Shown piece by piece: positions 17,858 through 28,003 of a stretch of DNA of 59,617 bases. The DNA comes from Oscillospiraceae bacterium. Lineage in GTDB: Bacteria; Bacillota; Clostridia; UMGS1810. The notes beneath the pieces were generated by a model, which was given only the letters and a program-made list of their open reading frames with translations, did not search any database and was not told the origin of the DNA. How positions within the stretch are numbered: the stretch's first letter is position 1; each line of letters begins with the position of its first letter. The DNA is taken from positions 1 through 59,617 of the forward strand of contig SVJM01000011.1 of assembly GCA_015068975.1 (NCBI GenBank). The letters are read 5' to 3'. Made by a program: the position numbers and the translations under genes.

Positions 17858-19306
17858 ATGACACTAAAAGAGCTAACAAAAGGTATAAGCATCCTGAATC
17901 ACCCTGATTTCCCCCACAAGGAAATCACTTCTATTGAATATGATTCAAGAAAAGTAAAAGAAGGTAGTCTGTTTGTTGCTATAGAAGGCTTTGAAACAGA
18001 TGGCCATAAGTATATTGACAGTGCCATCAAAAATGGTGCTATAGCTGTTGTGTGTCAAAAGGATACAGACTTTTCAGGTGCAGTAAAAATCCTGGTGGAT
18101 GATTCCAGAAAAGCTCTTGCACTTCTTTCGGCAGAGTTTTATTCTCACCCTGCATCAAAGATGAAGATCATAGGCATTACAGGTACCAACGGAAAAACTA
18201 CTACTACATATCTTGTAAAAGAAATTCTCGAATATAAAGACCACAAGGTTGGTCTTATCGGCACAAATCAGAATATGATAGGCGACCGTGTGATAGAAAG
18301 CTCACGAACCACCCCTGAGAGCCTTGAACTGCACAAGCTGTTCGCTGAAATGTACTCTGAAGGAGTGGAATATGTGATCATGGAGGTTTCATCCCATTCA
18401 CTATATCTTGACAGAGTATATGGGATAGATTTTGAGATAGGTGCATTTACCAATCTTACCAGAGATCATCTTGATTTCCACAAGACAATGGATAACTATG
18501 CTATGGCGAAGGCAATACTCTTTTCCATGTGCAAAGTGGGTATCGTTAATTCTGACGATGAATATGCAGAAAAAATCACAGAAAATGCTACCTGCAAAAC
18601 AATCCGTTATGGTATAAAATCAAAAGCTGACATCACAGCACAAAACATAAAGCTTGGCTCAAAGGGTGTAAACTTCGATGCAGAAACCCCTCTTGCAAAA
18701 GAAAATATCCGTGTAAATATTCCCGGAGATTTTTCTGTATACAATGCACTTTGTGCACTGGGAATATGCCTTGGTCTTGGGATAAGCATATCAGATATCA
18801 AAAATGCCCTGGTCATTGCTACAGGTGTAAAAGGAAGAGCAGAGATTGTAAACATCCCTTCTGATTATACAGTGATGATAGATTATGCTCATACTCCTGA
18901 CGGACTTGAAAACATTATAAAAACAGTAAAAGGCTTTTCAAAAGGAAGAGTTATAACAGTATTTGGTTGTGGCGGAGACCGAGACAGAACCAAAAGACCT
19001 ATAATGGGCAGAATTTCAGGCGAATTGTCTGATGTATCCATAATAACAAGCGACAATCCGCGAAGTGAAAATCCCGATTTCATTATATCAGAAGTGGAAG
19101 CAGGAATTAAAGAAACAGGCGGAAAATATCACATTGTCCCACAAAGAAAGGATGCTATCAGATTTGCTATGGAAATGGCAGAGGCTGATGATATAGTTTT
19201 ACTTGCGGGCAAGGGTCACGAAACCTACCAGATCTTAAATACCGGTACTATTCACTTTGACGAAAGAGAGATTGTAAGAGAAATCTTTGAAGATATCACA
19301 CAATAA
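17858..19306 (+). CDS. murE: UDP-MurNAc-tripeptide synthetase MurE (meso-DAP type)
   Basis: 482 aa. Adds the third stem-peptide residue to UDP-MurNAc-L-Ala-D-Glu using ATP. P-loop GTNGKTTTT (residues 109-117); carbamylated-Lys region FTNLTRDHLDFH. The DNPR motif at about residue 400 (SDNPRSENP) is the known marker of meso-diaminopimelate-adding MurE, as opposed to the Lys type, so the wall is predicted to be DAP-based. Downstream of the PBP gene with a 22-nt gap. Confidence 0.96.
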   Translation: MTLKELTKGISILNHPDFPHKEITSIEYDSRKVKEGSLFVAIEGFETDGHKYIDSAIKNGAIAVVCQKDTDFSGAVKILVDDSRKALALLSAEFYSHPASKMKIIGITGTNGKTTTTYLVKEILEYKDHKVGLIGTNQNMIGDRVIESSRTTPESLELHKLFAEMYSEGVEYVIMEVSSHSLYLDRVYGIDFEIGAFTNLTRDHLDFHKTMDNYAMAKAILFSMCKVGIVNSDDEYAEKITENATCKTIRYGIKSKADITAQNIKLGSKGVNFDAETPLAKENIRVNIPGDFSVYNALCALGICLGLGISISDIKNALVIATGVKGRAEIVNIPSDYTVMIDYAHTPDGLENIIKTVKGFSKGRVITVFGCGGDRDRTKRPIMGRISGELSDVSIITSDNPRSENPDFIISEVEAGIKETGGKYHIVPQRKDAIRFAMEMAEADDIVLLAGKGHETYQILNTGTIHFDEREIVREIFEDITQ

Positions 19307-19346
19307 TATACCGCAGTAAATATCGGACAATAAAGGGAGAATCAAA

Positions 19347-20705
19347 ATGTTTCAAACTATAGAGCCCTTAAAGCTATCAGAAATAATAAATGCCACAGGT
19401 GGCACTCTTCTTTCAGGGAATGCTGATGTGATAATCACATCGGTGACCACCAACAGCCGAAAAGCAACCAAAGGTTCCTTATTTGTGCCCTTAATAGGTG
19501 AAAATGCCGATGGTCACAACTATATATCCGGTGCTATATCAAACGGTGCAGCTGCATCCCTTACAATGAAGGATGCTCTCCATGACACAAATCTTGTAAA
19601 AGTTTCAGACACAAGACTGATGCTGTCAAAAATAGCTAATCTGTACAGAAGTAAATTTGATATCACACTTATAGCTCTTACTGGCAGTGTGGGAAAAACC
19701 ACCACCAAAGAATTCTGCGCCAATGTATGCGATCAGAAAAAGGTCACAGTAAGAACAGATAAAAACTACAACAATGACATTGGTATGCCCTTTACACTTT
19801 TTAAACTGAATTCATCCACTGAGGCAGCAGTTGTGGAAATGGGTATGAGTAATTTTGGCGAGATTGAGCTTCTTTCAAAAACAGCAAAGCCTGATATTGC
19901 CATCATTACAAATATCGGCACTGCACATATAGAATTCTTAAAGTCAAGAGATGGTATCCTTAAAGCAAAAACCGAGATACTTACAGGGCTTAAAGAGGAC
20001 GGCATCGTTATATTGAACGGTGATGATGACAAGCTAATAACACTTAAGGGCAATATTAAACAAAAAACAATATTTATTGGTATAGAAAATGAATCCTGTG
20101 ATATAGTAGCAAAAAATATCACTCAGACAGAAGATGGGATAAAGTTCGGTATTTCCGATCATGAATTTCTGATTCCTATATTTGGCATACACAATGTATA
20201 TAACGCACTGTGCGCTTATGTACTTGGAAAAATCTTTGATATGAGCGATGAGGAAATACAGAAGGGATACTTAAGCTACAAGTCTGACGGAATAAGACAG
20301 ACTATCATCAAAAAAGATACATTTACAATAATCAATGATTGCTATAATGCAAATCCCCAATCTGCAAAAAGCTCTCTCGATGTATTAAAAAGCATTGAAG
20401 CAAAGAGGAAAATTGCCATTCTTGGAGATATGAAGGAATTGGGAGAGCAAAGCAATGTGCTCCATATGGAAGTGGGAGAATATGCCATCAGATCAGGTGC
20501 AGATGTAATAATAGCACTTGGTGACGAGTCCCGTGCTATCCTTGAGGGAGCAAAAAATGCTAAAAAAGGTGATGAAGAATTTTATCACTTTGACACAACA
20601 GAAGAAATAGTTTCTCATATAAAAGCAACACAAAAAGAAGGAGACCTTTATCTTATCAAAGGCTCTCACAGTATGCATATGGAAAAAATCAGTGAGCTTT
20701 TATAA
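19347..20705 (+). CDS. murF: UDP-MurNAc-tripeptide:D-Ala-D-Ala ligase MurF
   Basis: 452 aa. Adds D-Ala-D-Ala to the stem peptide to complete the cytoplasmic UDP-MurNAc-pentapeptide. N-terminal domain about 1-85, P-loop LTGSVGKTTTKEF (111-123), DYNANPQS-like motif (CYNANPQS) that orders the C-terminal domain, and KGSHSM near the end. Good GGGAG ribosome site. Followed by the 118-bp repeat rather than directly by mraY. Confidence 0.96.
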   Translation: MFQTIEPLKLSEIINATGGTLLSGNADVIITSVTTNSRKATKGSLFVPLIGENADGHNYISGAISNGAAASLTMKDALHDTNLVKVSDTRLMLSKIANLYRSKFDITLIALTGSVGKTTTKEFCANVCDQKKVTVRTDKNYNNDIGMPFTLFKLNSSTEAAVVEMGMSNFGEIELLSKTAKPDIAIITNIGTAHIEFLKSRDGILKAKTEILTGLKEDGIVILNGDDDKLITLKGNIKQKTIFIGIENESCDIVAKNITQTEDGIKFGISDHEFLIPIFGIHNVYNALCAYVLGKIFDMSDEEIQKGYLSYKSDGIRQTIIKKDTFTIINDCYNANPQSAKSSLDVLKSIEAKRKIAILGDMKELGEQSNVLHMEVGEYAIRSGADVIIALGDESRAILEGAKNAKKGDEEFYHFDTTEEIVSHIKATQKEGDLYLIKGSHSMHMEKISELL

Positions 20706-20820
20706 AAAAGTGCTTTAGCACATCAACCCCCTTGCCCCCAATCTTGGGGGTAGGGCGGTACACTTTTTTGCGTGATGCAAATTTTCGCCGTGGACCGCGA
20801 AAATTCATATCACATAAAAA
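20703..20820 (+). repeat. 118-bp palindromic element, copy A
   Basis: Non-coding element between murF and mraY, 117/118 identical to 31236-31353 in the same orientation. It can form two nested structures. The first is AAAAAAGTG / CACTTTTTT enclosing a 14-bp stem of C-runs with G-runs (one mismatch, loop ATCT). The second is GTGAT / ATCAC enclosing AATTTTCGC / GCGAAAATT. No coding capacity and no clear target-site duplication. The A-run, GC stem and T-run may weakly terminate transcription inside the dcw cluster. Confidence 0.85.
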
Positions 20821-20854
20821 TACAAAACAAAAGATATATTAAGGCGGGATTATT

Positions 20855-21832
20855 TTGGGTACAATAAATACTATCATAATGGCATTTGTATTATCATTTT
20901 TGATTTGTGCAGTTACGGGACCGTTTATTATCCCGGCACTTATCAAGCTTAAGTTCGGTCAGGAAATAAGAGAAATCGGACCAAGCTGGCATAAGAAAAA
21001 AAGCGGCACTCCTACTATGGGCGGTGTGATTTTTATACTGGCAATTACAGTATCAACTATGATTTTTGCCCCATGTAAAGAGGCGTTATTTGTGCTTATA
21101 ACATCACTGTTTTTCGGCATTACCGGTTTTGTAGATGACTTTATTAAAATTGTGAAAAAAAGAAACCTTGGCCTTACCGAAAAACAAAAAATGCTTATGC
21201 AGATTGTATCATCCCTGTTGTTCATAATAATAGGCAAAATCACAGGAATAATCGATTACTCCATAAAGATTCCTTTTATCGAAGGATATGTTGACATATG
21301 GTATTTCTACATTCCTGTTGCTCTGTTTGTATTGGTTGGCGGTACAAACAGTGTAAACCTCACTGATGGTCTTGACGGACTTGCTGCAAGTGTAACTGCA
21401 GTGGTGGGGGTATTCTTCACTGTATGTCTTTATAAGATAAGCTCTGCAGAAAATCCATCGCTGTTACCGGTTGCAATATTTGCGGCAGCAGTGACAGGCG
21501 GATGTATAGGATTTTTATTGTTTAACGCACACCCTGCAAAGGTATTTATGGGTGATACAGGCTCACTTTTTCTGGGTGGAGCTGTATGTGCCATGGCACT
21601 TGTAATCAAAAATCCACTCATTCTCGTTATTGTAGGCGGAGTATATGTGATAGAAACTCTCTCTGTAATCATTCAGGTAACAAGTTTTAAGCTTACAGGC
21701 AAAAGAGTATTCAAGATGAGCCCTATTCATCATCACTTTGAGATGTGTGGATGGAGCGAAAAAAAGATTGTTCTTACAGCAATATTAATTACGCTTATTC
21801 TCAGCATTATTTCATATATAATAATGTTCTGA
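20855..21832 (+). CDS. mraY: Phospho-MurNAc-pentapeptide translocase MraY
   Basis: 325-aa polytopic membrane enzyme that transfers phospho-MurNAc-pentapeptide to undecaprenyl phosphate, making lipid I. Visible signatures: TPTMGG near residue 50, the catalytic VDDFIK, NLTDGLDGLA, GDTGSLFLGG, and the C-terminal HHHFE. A TTG start at 20855 is supported by AAGGCGGG 7 nt upstream and by the position of the first membrane segment. The gene that should follow (murD) is absent; ftsW comes next. Confidence 0.96.
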   Translation: MGTINTIIMAFVLSFLICAVTGPFIIPALIKLKFGQEIREIGPSWHKKKSGTPTMGGVIFILAITVSTMIFAPCKEALFVLITSLFFGITGFVDDFIKIVKKRNLGLTEKQKMLMQIVSSLLFIIIGKITGIIDYSIKIPFIEGYVDIWYFYIPVALFVLVGGTNSVNLTDGLDGLAASVTAVVGVFFTVCLYKISSAENPSLLPVAIFAAAVTGGCIGFLLFNAHPAKVFMGDTGSLFLGGAVCAMALVIKNPLILVIVGGVYVIETLSVIIQVTSFKLTGKRVFKMSPIHHHFEMCGWSEKKIVLTAILITLILSIISYIIMF

Positions 21833-21861
21833 TCAAATAAATTATCAAATGGAGGTATCCG

Positions 21862-22992
21862 ATGAAAAAGAAAAGCAGTGAAAAACTAAATAACTTTGAC
21901 TTTCAGTTTTTCGCAATTGTTATGTCACTTCTTATATTCGGTCTGATAATGGTATTCAGTGCCAGCAGTGCATCTGCACATCATTTTCAGAAAAACGCCC
22001 TCTATTTCATAGAAAGACAAGGTATTTATGCAGTTATCGGCATTATCGGAATGCTCTATATATCAAAGGTAGACTACAAAAAAATCCAGGCAATGACACC
22101 TATGCTTCTCACAATAAGCCTTGTGCTTGTAATACTTGTATTGATTCCCGGTATCGGAAAGGTAATCAATGGTGCAAGAAGATGGCTTGGTGTAGGATCT
22201 CTTACCATTCAGCCATCAGAAATAGTGAAGTATACACTTCCCCTGTTTCTGGCACACTGCCTGTCATTGAGAAAAGAACCAATATCTACCGTAAAAGAAT
22301 TCATCCCATTTCTCGCTCTTGTAGGTGTATTTGCAGGACTCATACTCCTTGAGCCGCATATGAGCGGAGCTATAGTTGTAGCATTTGTAGGAATGATTGT
22401 TCTTATAATAGGAGGAACAAAGCTGATTTACTTTGTGGTTCCTTTTATGGCTGCATTACCTATCGGTATCGCACTTATTGTTTCATCTCCCTACAGACTC
22501 AAAAGAATAACCACTTTTATGAATCCGGAAGCGGATATGCTTGGAGACGGATATCAGATAGTTCAGTCTCTTTATGCAATAGGTTCAGGCGGATTCTTCG
22601 GTCTGGGACTTGGTCAGAGCAGACAAAAGTTTCTCTATATCCCCGAGCCTCATAATGACTTCATATTCTCCATCATATGTGAAGAGTTGGGATTCATCGG
22701 AGCAGTATTTGTGATTCTCCTTTTTGCACTTCTTATCAAAAGGGGATTGTATATTGCCATTAATGCTCCGGACAGATTTTCCTGTCTTGCAGTAAGCGGT
22801 ATTATTCTTCTTATCGCATTTCAGGTAATTATAAACATCCTTGTTGTAACAAGCTCTATCCCTGTAACAGGTATGCCTCTGCCATTCTTTTCATATGGCG
22901 GATCTGCACTTGTATTCACCCTTCTTGGAATGGGATTCATACTGAATGTTTCAAGAAACCTTAAGGATTCAAAATCCGGAAAAAGTATTTAA
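21862..22992 (+). CDS. ftsW: FtsW/SpoVE-type SEDS glycosyltransferase
   Basis: 376-aa multi-pass membrane protein of the SEDS family, which polymerises lipid II at the septum together with the class B PBP encoded upstream. Seen: QPSEIVKYTLPLFLAH, LLEPHMSGAIVVAFVG, the extracellular-loop segment GDGYQIVQSLYAIGSGGFFGLG, and FFSYGGSALVFTLLGMG. GGAGGT ribosome site. Confidence 0.95.
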   Translation: MKKKSSEKLNNFDFQFFAIVMSLLIFGLIMVFSASSASAHHFQKNALYFIERQGIYAVIGIIGMLYISKVDYKKIQAMTPMLLTISLVLVILVLIPGIGKVINGARRWLGVGSLTIQPSEIVKYTLPLFLAHCLSLRKEPISTVKEFIPFLALVGVFAGLILLEPHMSGAIVVAFVGMIVLIIGGTKLIYFVVPFMAALPIGIALIVSSPYRLKRITTFMNPEADMLGDGYQIVQSLYAIGSGGFFGLGLGQSRQKFLYIPEPHNDFIFSIICEELGFIGAVFVILLFALLIKRGLYIAINAPDRFSCLAVSGIILLIAFQVIINILVVTSSIPVTGMPLPFFSYGGSALVFTLLGMGFILNVSRNLKDSKSGKSI

Positions 22993-23017
22993 TTTCCTTT
23001 GAGAAAGGATTAATAAT

Positions 23018-24112
23018 ATGAATATTATACTATCCGGCGGAGGAACAGCAGGACACATCAATCCTGCCATTGCCATAGCCAATTATGTATTATCAAAAGA
23101 GCCTGATTCAAAAATACTGTTTATCGGTACAAAAAAAGGTCTGGAAAACAAGCTTATTCCAAATGAAGGATTTGATATAAAGTACATCGATGTAGAGGGA
23201 TTTTCCACAGAAAGCAAAATAAAAAATCTTCGTCCGGGAATAAAGTTTGCCACAGGTATACTTAAATGCTTATCAATAATTTCAGCGTTTAAACCTGATG
23301 CGGTGGTAGGAACAGGTGGATACGTTTGTGCTCCTGTGGTATTTGCAGCAAATCTCTTAAACATTCCCACTATTATCCATGAGCAGAATGTTTTTCCCGG
23401 GGCTGCAATCAAATTTCTTTCAAAAAAATCTACTGTTACAGCTATAAGCTTTGATGAAAGCAAAGATTATCTCAAAAGTGCAAAATCAATTCTCACAACA
23501 GGCAACCCTATTCGTCCTGCGATTCTTTCTTCATCAAGAGAATTGTCCAGAAAGTCGCTGGAATTAAACGAAAAAAAGCTTATCCTGGCATTAGGAGGCA
23601 GCCTTGGTGCTGCAGCAATCAACGATACAATTGTTGAGTTTATCAAAAAGAATACCGACACAAGCTTAAAAGTCATCCTTTCCACAGGAGAAAGGGATTA
23701 TGACAGAGTAATAAACCAATTAAAAGATACAAATAATGAAACATTTGAAATCAGAAAATATATCGAAGATATGGATACAGTTTTAAGTGCAGCTGACCTT
23801 GTGGTATGTCGTTCAGGTGCAATTACCCTTTCTGAAATATGTGCATTGGGAAAGGCTTCTGTACTTATCCCCTCACCTAATGTAGTAAACAATCATCAGG
23901 AATATAACGCCAGAGCTCTGGAAAAAAGCAATGCAGCTTTTGTTATACTGGAAAAAGAACTTACATATGATTTGTTTCTTGACAAGGTACAGAGTGTTAT
24001 TTATTCTGATTCAAAAAGATCAGAGATGGAAAAGAACGCACTGTCCCTTGCAAAAACCCAGGCATGTGAAATAATATATGACAAACTTAAAGACATTGTG
24101 ACAAAGAAGTAG
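23018..24112 (+). CDS. murG: UDP-GlcNAc:lipid I GlcNAc transferase MurG
   Basis: 364 aa. Peripheral GT28 glycosyltransferase that converts lipid I to lipid II on the inner face of the membrane. Gly-rich loops are SGGGTAGHINPAIAIA (about residues 5-20) and GGSLGAAAIND (about 191-201); IHEQNVFPGAA and the C-terminal CRSGAITLSEICALGKASVLIPSP are also seen. Confidence 0.96.
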   Translation: MNIILSGGGTAGHINPAIAIANYVLSKEPDSKILFIGTKKGLENKLIPNEGFDIKYIDVEGFSTESKIKNLRPGIKFATGILKCLSIISAFKPDAVVGTGGYVCAPVVFAANLLNIPTIIHEQNVFPGAAIKFLSKKSTVTAISFDESKDYLKSAKSILTTGNPIRPAILSSSRELSRKSLELNEKKLILALGGSLGAAAINDTIVEFIKKNTDTSLKVILSTGERDYDRVINQLKDTNNETFEIRKYIEDMDTVLSAADLVVCRSGAITLSEICALGKASVLIPSPNVVNNHQEYNARALEKSNAAFVILEKELTYDLFLDKVQSVIYSDSKRSEMEKNALSLAKTQACEIIYDKLKDIVTKK

Positions 24113-24163
24113 CTTTGAGCATATCATACAATAGATTAACTCTTTTTTGGAGGTATTTGTTGT

Positions 24164-25417
24164 ATGGAACATATAAATATTAGCGGCGGATATCCATTAT
24201 CCGGTGAAATAGATATTCATGGAGCAAAAAACGCTGTTCTGCCTGTACTTGCAGCAACCATTCTATGCGGTGATGAATGTGTAATACATAACTGTCCACA
24301 ACTTTCTGATGTGGAAACCACAATAGAAATACTTTGTGAGCTTGGCTGCAGGGTAAAACGCGAAAACAATCACATCATTGTAAACTCAGGGAATCTCAGC
24401 GGAAATTTCATTCCCCATTCACTTATGACAAAAATGAGATCTTCCATAATATTTCTTGGTGCCATTCTTGCCAGACACAAAACTGCAGTTGTATGCTTTC
24501 CGGGAGGTTGTGAGCTTGGGCCAAGACCTATTGACCTTCACATAAAAGCATTCAGAAAGCTTGGTGTAAAAATCCACGAAGCACACGGATTTCTCCATTG
24601 TGATGCAAAAGACTTCAGCCCTGCAGGAATACATCTGGATTTTCCTTCAGTGGGCGCAACTGAAAACATTATGCTTCTCTCTTGTATATCAAAAGGAGAA
24701 ACCACCATCATCAATGCGGCAAGAGAACCTGAGATTCAGGATCTTCAGGATTTCTTAAATGCAATGGGTGCAAAGGTATCGGGAGCCGGAAGCTCTATAA
24801 TCCGTATTCAGGGTGTAGATAAGCTTCATTCCACTGAGCACTCTATAATTCCTGACAGAATAGTGGCATCCACCTATCTTTCAGCATGTATGTGCGCAGG
24901 AGGAAAGATACTTATAAACAAAGTCAACCCTCAGCATCTTCAGGCATATTTATCTATACTTGAAGAGAGCGGTGCAAAGCTTGATATATACAATTCATCT
25001 ATCGAAATCACAGCACCGGACAAAATAAAAAATATAAATATGATAAGAACATCCCCCTACCCCGGGTTTCCCACAGATTCTCAGTCTATTGCAATGAGTA
25101 TGCTGTCTGTAGCAGAAGGAACCTCACTTATAAAGGAAACAATATTTGAAGGAAGATTCCGCCATGCATCAGAGCTTATGAAAATGGGCGCTGATATAAA
25201 AATAGAAGGAGATCTTGCTATTATTCAGGGCGTAAATCGTCTTAAAGGCACAGATGTATACGCAAAGGACTTAAGAAGCGGTGCAGGACTTGTGGTGGCG
25301 GCACTTGGAGCAGATGGGGATACTAATATATTCAATACCCACTACATTGATCGCGGATATGACAGATTGTGCGATCAACTAATAATACTGGGAGCAAAAG
25401 CAGAAAGGAAAAACTGA
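24164..25417 (+). CDS. murA: UDP-GlcNAc 1-carboxyvinyltransferase (MurA 1)
   Basis: 417 aa. First committed step of peptidoglycan synthesis, transferring enolpyruvyl from PEP to UDP-GlcNAc. The catalytic, fosfomycin-sensitive Cys is present (Cys116, in PGGCELGPRPIDLH), as are AKNAVLPVLAA near the N-terminus and the C-terminal NTHYIDRGYDR. One of two MurA homologues in this window; the other is at 29749-31011. GGAGGT ribosome site. Confidence 0.95.
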   Translation: MEHINISGGYPLSGEIDIHGAKNAVLPVLAATILCGDECVIHNCPQLSDVETTIEILCELGCRVKRENNHIIVNSGNLSGNFIPHSLMTKMRSSIIFLGAILARHKTAVVCFPGGCELGPRPIDLHIKAFRKLGVKIHEAHGFLHCDAKDFSPAGIHLDFPSVGATENIMLLSCISKGETTIINAAREPEIQDLQDFLNAMGAKVSGAGSSIIRIQGVDKLHSTEHSIIPDRIVASTYLSACMCAGGKILINKVNPQHLQAYLSILEESGAKLDIYNSSIEITAPDKIKNINMIRTSPYPGFPTDSQSIAMSMLSVAEGTSLIKETIFEGRFRHASELMKMGADIKIEGDLAIIQGVNRLKGTDVYAKDLRSGAGLVVAALGADGDTNIFNTHYIDRGYDRLCDQLIILGAKAERKN

Positions 25418-25420
25418 AAT

Positions 25421-26200
25421 ATGAGTACATACGAAAATGAAAATACAAATACTCATACACAATCCGAAAAAAAGCCTTCAAATAAAAAACTGTCAAAAAG
25501 ACCAAATATATTTATTATATTGTGTCTGATAGCTGCAATCACAGGATGTATAATGTTCAGTTTTATTTTTAACATCACAGATATAGTGGTAGAAGGAAAT
25601 GAAACTATTGATGCAAACATTATTAAAATCCAGTCAAAGCTTGTGACCGGAGAAAATATCCTTAAGGCAAACACTGCAAAGGCAAGGGAAAATATTTTGA
25701 AAAACCCTATAATCGATACAGTAACAATAAAGAGAGTATTTCCCGGCACAATAAAAATCACAATTGCAGAATGCAAAAAAATTGCCTATATAAAATTTGC
25801 ATCCAACGCACTGGCAATTGACAAAAAAGGTAAAATTCTTGAAGTTATGCCTCTAAACCAGGCATCGGATCTTCCCGTATTTTCGGGAGTTACACTCAAT
25901 GACACCACACCGGGAGAAACAATATCCTCTCATGACAATCAGGAGGGAATTGATACAATCAAAGAGCTTATTGACCATCTTTCAAAAACTGAGCTGACTG
26001 GTGAGATTTCAACAATCAGCATAGATAAATACAACAATGTAACTCTCACATTAAAAAATGAAATGACTGTCATATTCGGGAAAGGCAATCTTGAATACAA
26101 GGTTGCATACTTGGAAGTGGCATATCCATCAGATCTGAGTCACAAATCAGGTGGAAGATTTGATTTGTCTGACCCAAACAAGGTAATTCTGACCGGCTAA
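25421..26200 (+). CDS. ftsQ: Cell division protein FtsQ/DivIB
   Basis: 259 aa: charged cytoplasmic N-terminus with a Lys-rich stretch, one membrane segment (about residues 30-52), a POTRA domain (IFNITDIVVEGNETI, about 49-120), and a DivIB/FtsQ beta domain to the end. It bridges FtsL and the septal synthase. It starts 3 nt after the murA stop, so translation is probably coupled. Confidence 0.9.
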   Translation: MSTYENENTNTHTQSEKKPSNKKLSKRPNIFIILCLIAAITGCIMFSFIFNITDIVVEGNETIDANIIKIQSKLVTGENILKANTAKARENILKNPIIDTVTIKRVFPGTIKITIAECKKIAYIKFASNALAIDKKGKILEVMPLNQASDLPVFSGVTLNDTTPGETISSHDNQEGIDTIKELIDHLSKTELTGEISTISIDKYNNVTLTLKNEMTVIFGKGNLEYKVAYLEVAYPSDLSHKSGGRFDLSDPNKVILTG

Positions 26201-26275
26201 AACCGGAATTTGTTACAAAAAACACACAAAATGAAACATTTTTTTAACATTTTTTAATTTTTTTTTAAAAAACAC

Positions 26276-26304
26276 TGGAAATTTATAAATATATGTGATA
26301 TAAT
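26276..26304 (+). promoter_or_regulatory. ftsZ promoter
   Basis: -35 TGGAAA (26276-26281), 17-bp spacer ending in TGA (extended -10), -10 TATAAT (26299-26304), 45 nt before the ftsZ start. It gives ftsZ expression independent of the long upstream cluster. The 149-bp gap is otherwise T-rich. Confidence 0.7.
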
Positions 26305-26349
26305 TCTATTTATAAATGATATCAACTAAAACACAAGGAGGACAAAACC

Positions 26350-27414
26350 GTGTTAGAATTAGAAAACAAAGGACAAATTACAGGCGCTAATATGATCGTT
26401 ATTGGTGTCGGTGGTGGCGGAAACAATGCCGTAAACAGAATGATTACTGATAATCTTGCAGGTGTTCAGTTTATCGCTATCAACACAGAAACTCAGGCTC
26501 TCTTCGGCGAAAACCGTTCAAATGCCGATGTCAAGATTCAGATCGGCGAAAAGATTACAAAAGGTCTCGGTGCAGGTGCTAACCCTGAAATCGGACACAG
26601 AGCTGCAGAAGAAAGCAAAGAAGACATAGCTAATGCAATCAAAGGCTCAGATATGGTATTCGTAACAGCCGGCATGGGCGGTGGTACAGGTACCGGAGCT
26701 GCTCCAATCGTTGCTTCTATAGCAAAGGATATGGGTATACTTACTGTTGGCGTTGTAACAAAGCCTTTCAAATTCGAAGGAAGAAAGAGAATGGAAAAAG
26801 CTGAAGCAGGTATTGCTAAGCTCAGAGAATGTGTTGATGCTTTGGTTGTTATACCAAACGATAAGCTTCTTGAAGTATGTGACAAGAAGACTTCAATGCA
26901 GGATGCATTCAAGATGGCTGACAGCATTCTTTCACAGGGCGTTAAGGGTATCTCAGGACTTATCACATCTCCCGGATACATCGACCTTGACTTTGCTGAC
27001 ATCAGCTCAGTAATGAGAGATTCAGGTATCGCTCATATGGGTATCGGCAGAGCTTCAGGCGAAAACAGAGCTGAAGTTGCTATCAAAGCTGCTATCAACA
27101 GCCCACTTCTCGAAACAACAATCGACGGTGCAGACAGCGTTGTATTCAATATCGCAGGTGACAAAAATCTTACACTTTACGAAATCGAGAGTGCATCTGA
27201 CCTCATCTACGAATTGGTTGACAATGATGCAAATATTATCTTCGGTACATCTGTTGATGATTCACTGGAAGACGAAATCGTTATTACAGTTGTTGCTACA
27301 GGTCTTAATGACGGCAAAAAAGCTCAGCCAAAGGCAAGTGAAGGCGTACCTTCATTCAGCATAGAAGCTGCAGATGATGATTTGGTTATTCCTCCATTCC
27401 TTACAAGAGACTAA
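26350..27414 (+). CDS. ftsZ: Cell division GTPase FtsZ
   Basis: 354-aa tubulin homologue that forms the Z-ring. GTP-binding [13 protein letters not shown] (about residues 19-31) and the tubulin signature [10 protein letters not shown] (about 109-118). The short linker ends in the conserved C-terminal peptide [13 protein letters not shown], which binds partners such as SepF or FtsA; neither is in this window. GTG start with GGAGG upstream. The linker of about 15 residues is short for the family. Strong codon bias. Confidence 0.98.
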   Translation: MLELENKGQITGANMIVIGVGGGGNNAVNRMITDNLAGVQFIAINTETQALFGENRSNADVKIQIGEKITKGLGAGANPEIGHRAAEESKEDIANAIKGSDMVFVTAGMGGGTGTGAAPIVASIAKDMGILTVGVVTKPFKFEGRKRMEKAEAGIAKLRECVDALVVIPNDKLLEVCDKKTSMQDAFKMADSILSQGVKGISGLITSPGYIDLDFADISSVMRDSGIAHMGIGRASGENRAEVAIKAAINSPLLETTIDGADSVVFNIAGDKNLTLYEIESASDLIYELVDNDANIIFGTSVDDSLEDEIVITVVATGLNDGKKAQPKASEGVPSFSIEAADDDLVIPPFLTRD

Positions 27415-27421
27415 TTTTTTT

Positions 27422-27457
27422 AAAAAAGGGATGTAATTAATTTACATTCCCTTTTTT
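27422..27457 (+). terminator. Terminator after ftsZ
   Basis: AAAAAAGGGATGTAA / TTACATTCCCTTTTTT stem with one bulged T and a 5-nt loop, ending in a T-run. It closes the dcw transcript before nrdR. Confidence 0.85.
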
Positions 27458-27486
27458 GATACAAAACATATGAGAGGTATTTTACT

Positions 27487-27942
27487 ATGAAGTGTCCATA
27501 TTGTGAATATGCAGAAAGCAAAGTAATTGACTCCCGTCCTACTGACGAGGGAAATTCAATCAGAAGAAGAAGAGAATGTCTTAAGTGTGAAAAGAGATTT
27601 ACTACTTACGAACAAATTGAATCTATCCCGGTTATCATTATCAAAAAAGATGGCAAAAGACAGACCTATGACAGACAGAAGCTGTTCAATGGTATTGTAC
27701 GCGCCTGTGAAAAAACAGATGTAACCTTCGCTCAGATGGAAGATATTGTTTCCAGCGTAGAAAGTAAGCTTTTCAACTCAATGGACAGAGAAATCCCATC
27801 TACCAAGCTTGGTGAGTTTGTTATGGATAAGCTCAAAGAGCTTGATCCTGTAGCCTATGTAAGATTTGCATCGGTATACAGAGAGTTCAGAGATGTGGAA
27901 ACATTTATGAAAGAGCTTGAGACTCTTTTGTTGCACAAATAA
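27487..27942 (+). CDS. nrdR: Ribonucleotide reductase repressor NrdR
   Basis: 151 aa. N-terminal zinc ribbon CPYC (residues 3-6) with CLKCEKRFTTYE (about 31-42), then an ATP-cone domain (about 49-139). It senses dATP/ATP and represses ribonucleotide reductase operons. The usual NrdR boxes would be upstream of nrd genes, which are not in this window. GAGAGGT ribosome site. Confidence 0.97.
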   Translation: MKCPYCEYAESKVIDSRPTDEGNSIRRRRECLKCEKRFTTYEQIESIPVIIIKKDGKRQTYDRQKLFNGIVRACEKTDVTFAQMEDIVSSVESKLFNSMDREIPSTKLGEFVMDKLKELDPVAYVRFASVYREFRDVETFMKELETLLLHK

Positions 27943-27957
27943 TAATACTTATTCTAT

Positions 27958-27996
27958 AAAAAATAACCCTGACAAAATTTGTCAGGGTTATTTTTT
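27958..27996. terminator. Bidirectional terminator, nrdR / DUF4380-like gene
   Basis: AAAAAATAACCCTGAC / GTCAGGGTTATTTTTT with a 7-nt loop; T-runs on both strands serve the two convergent genes. Confidence 0.9.
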
Positions 27997-28003
27997 ATAG
28001 AAA

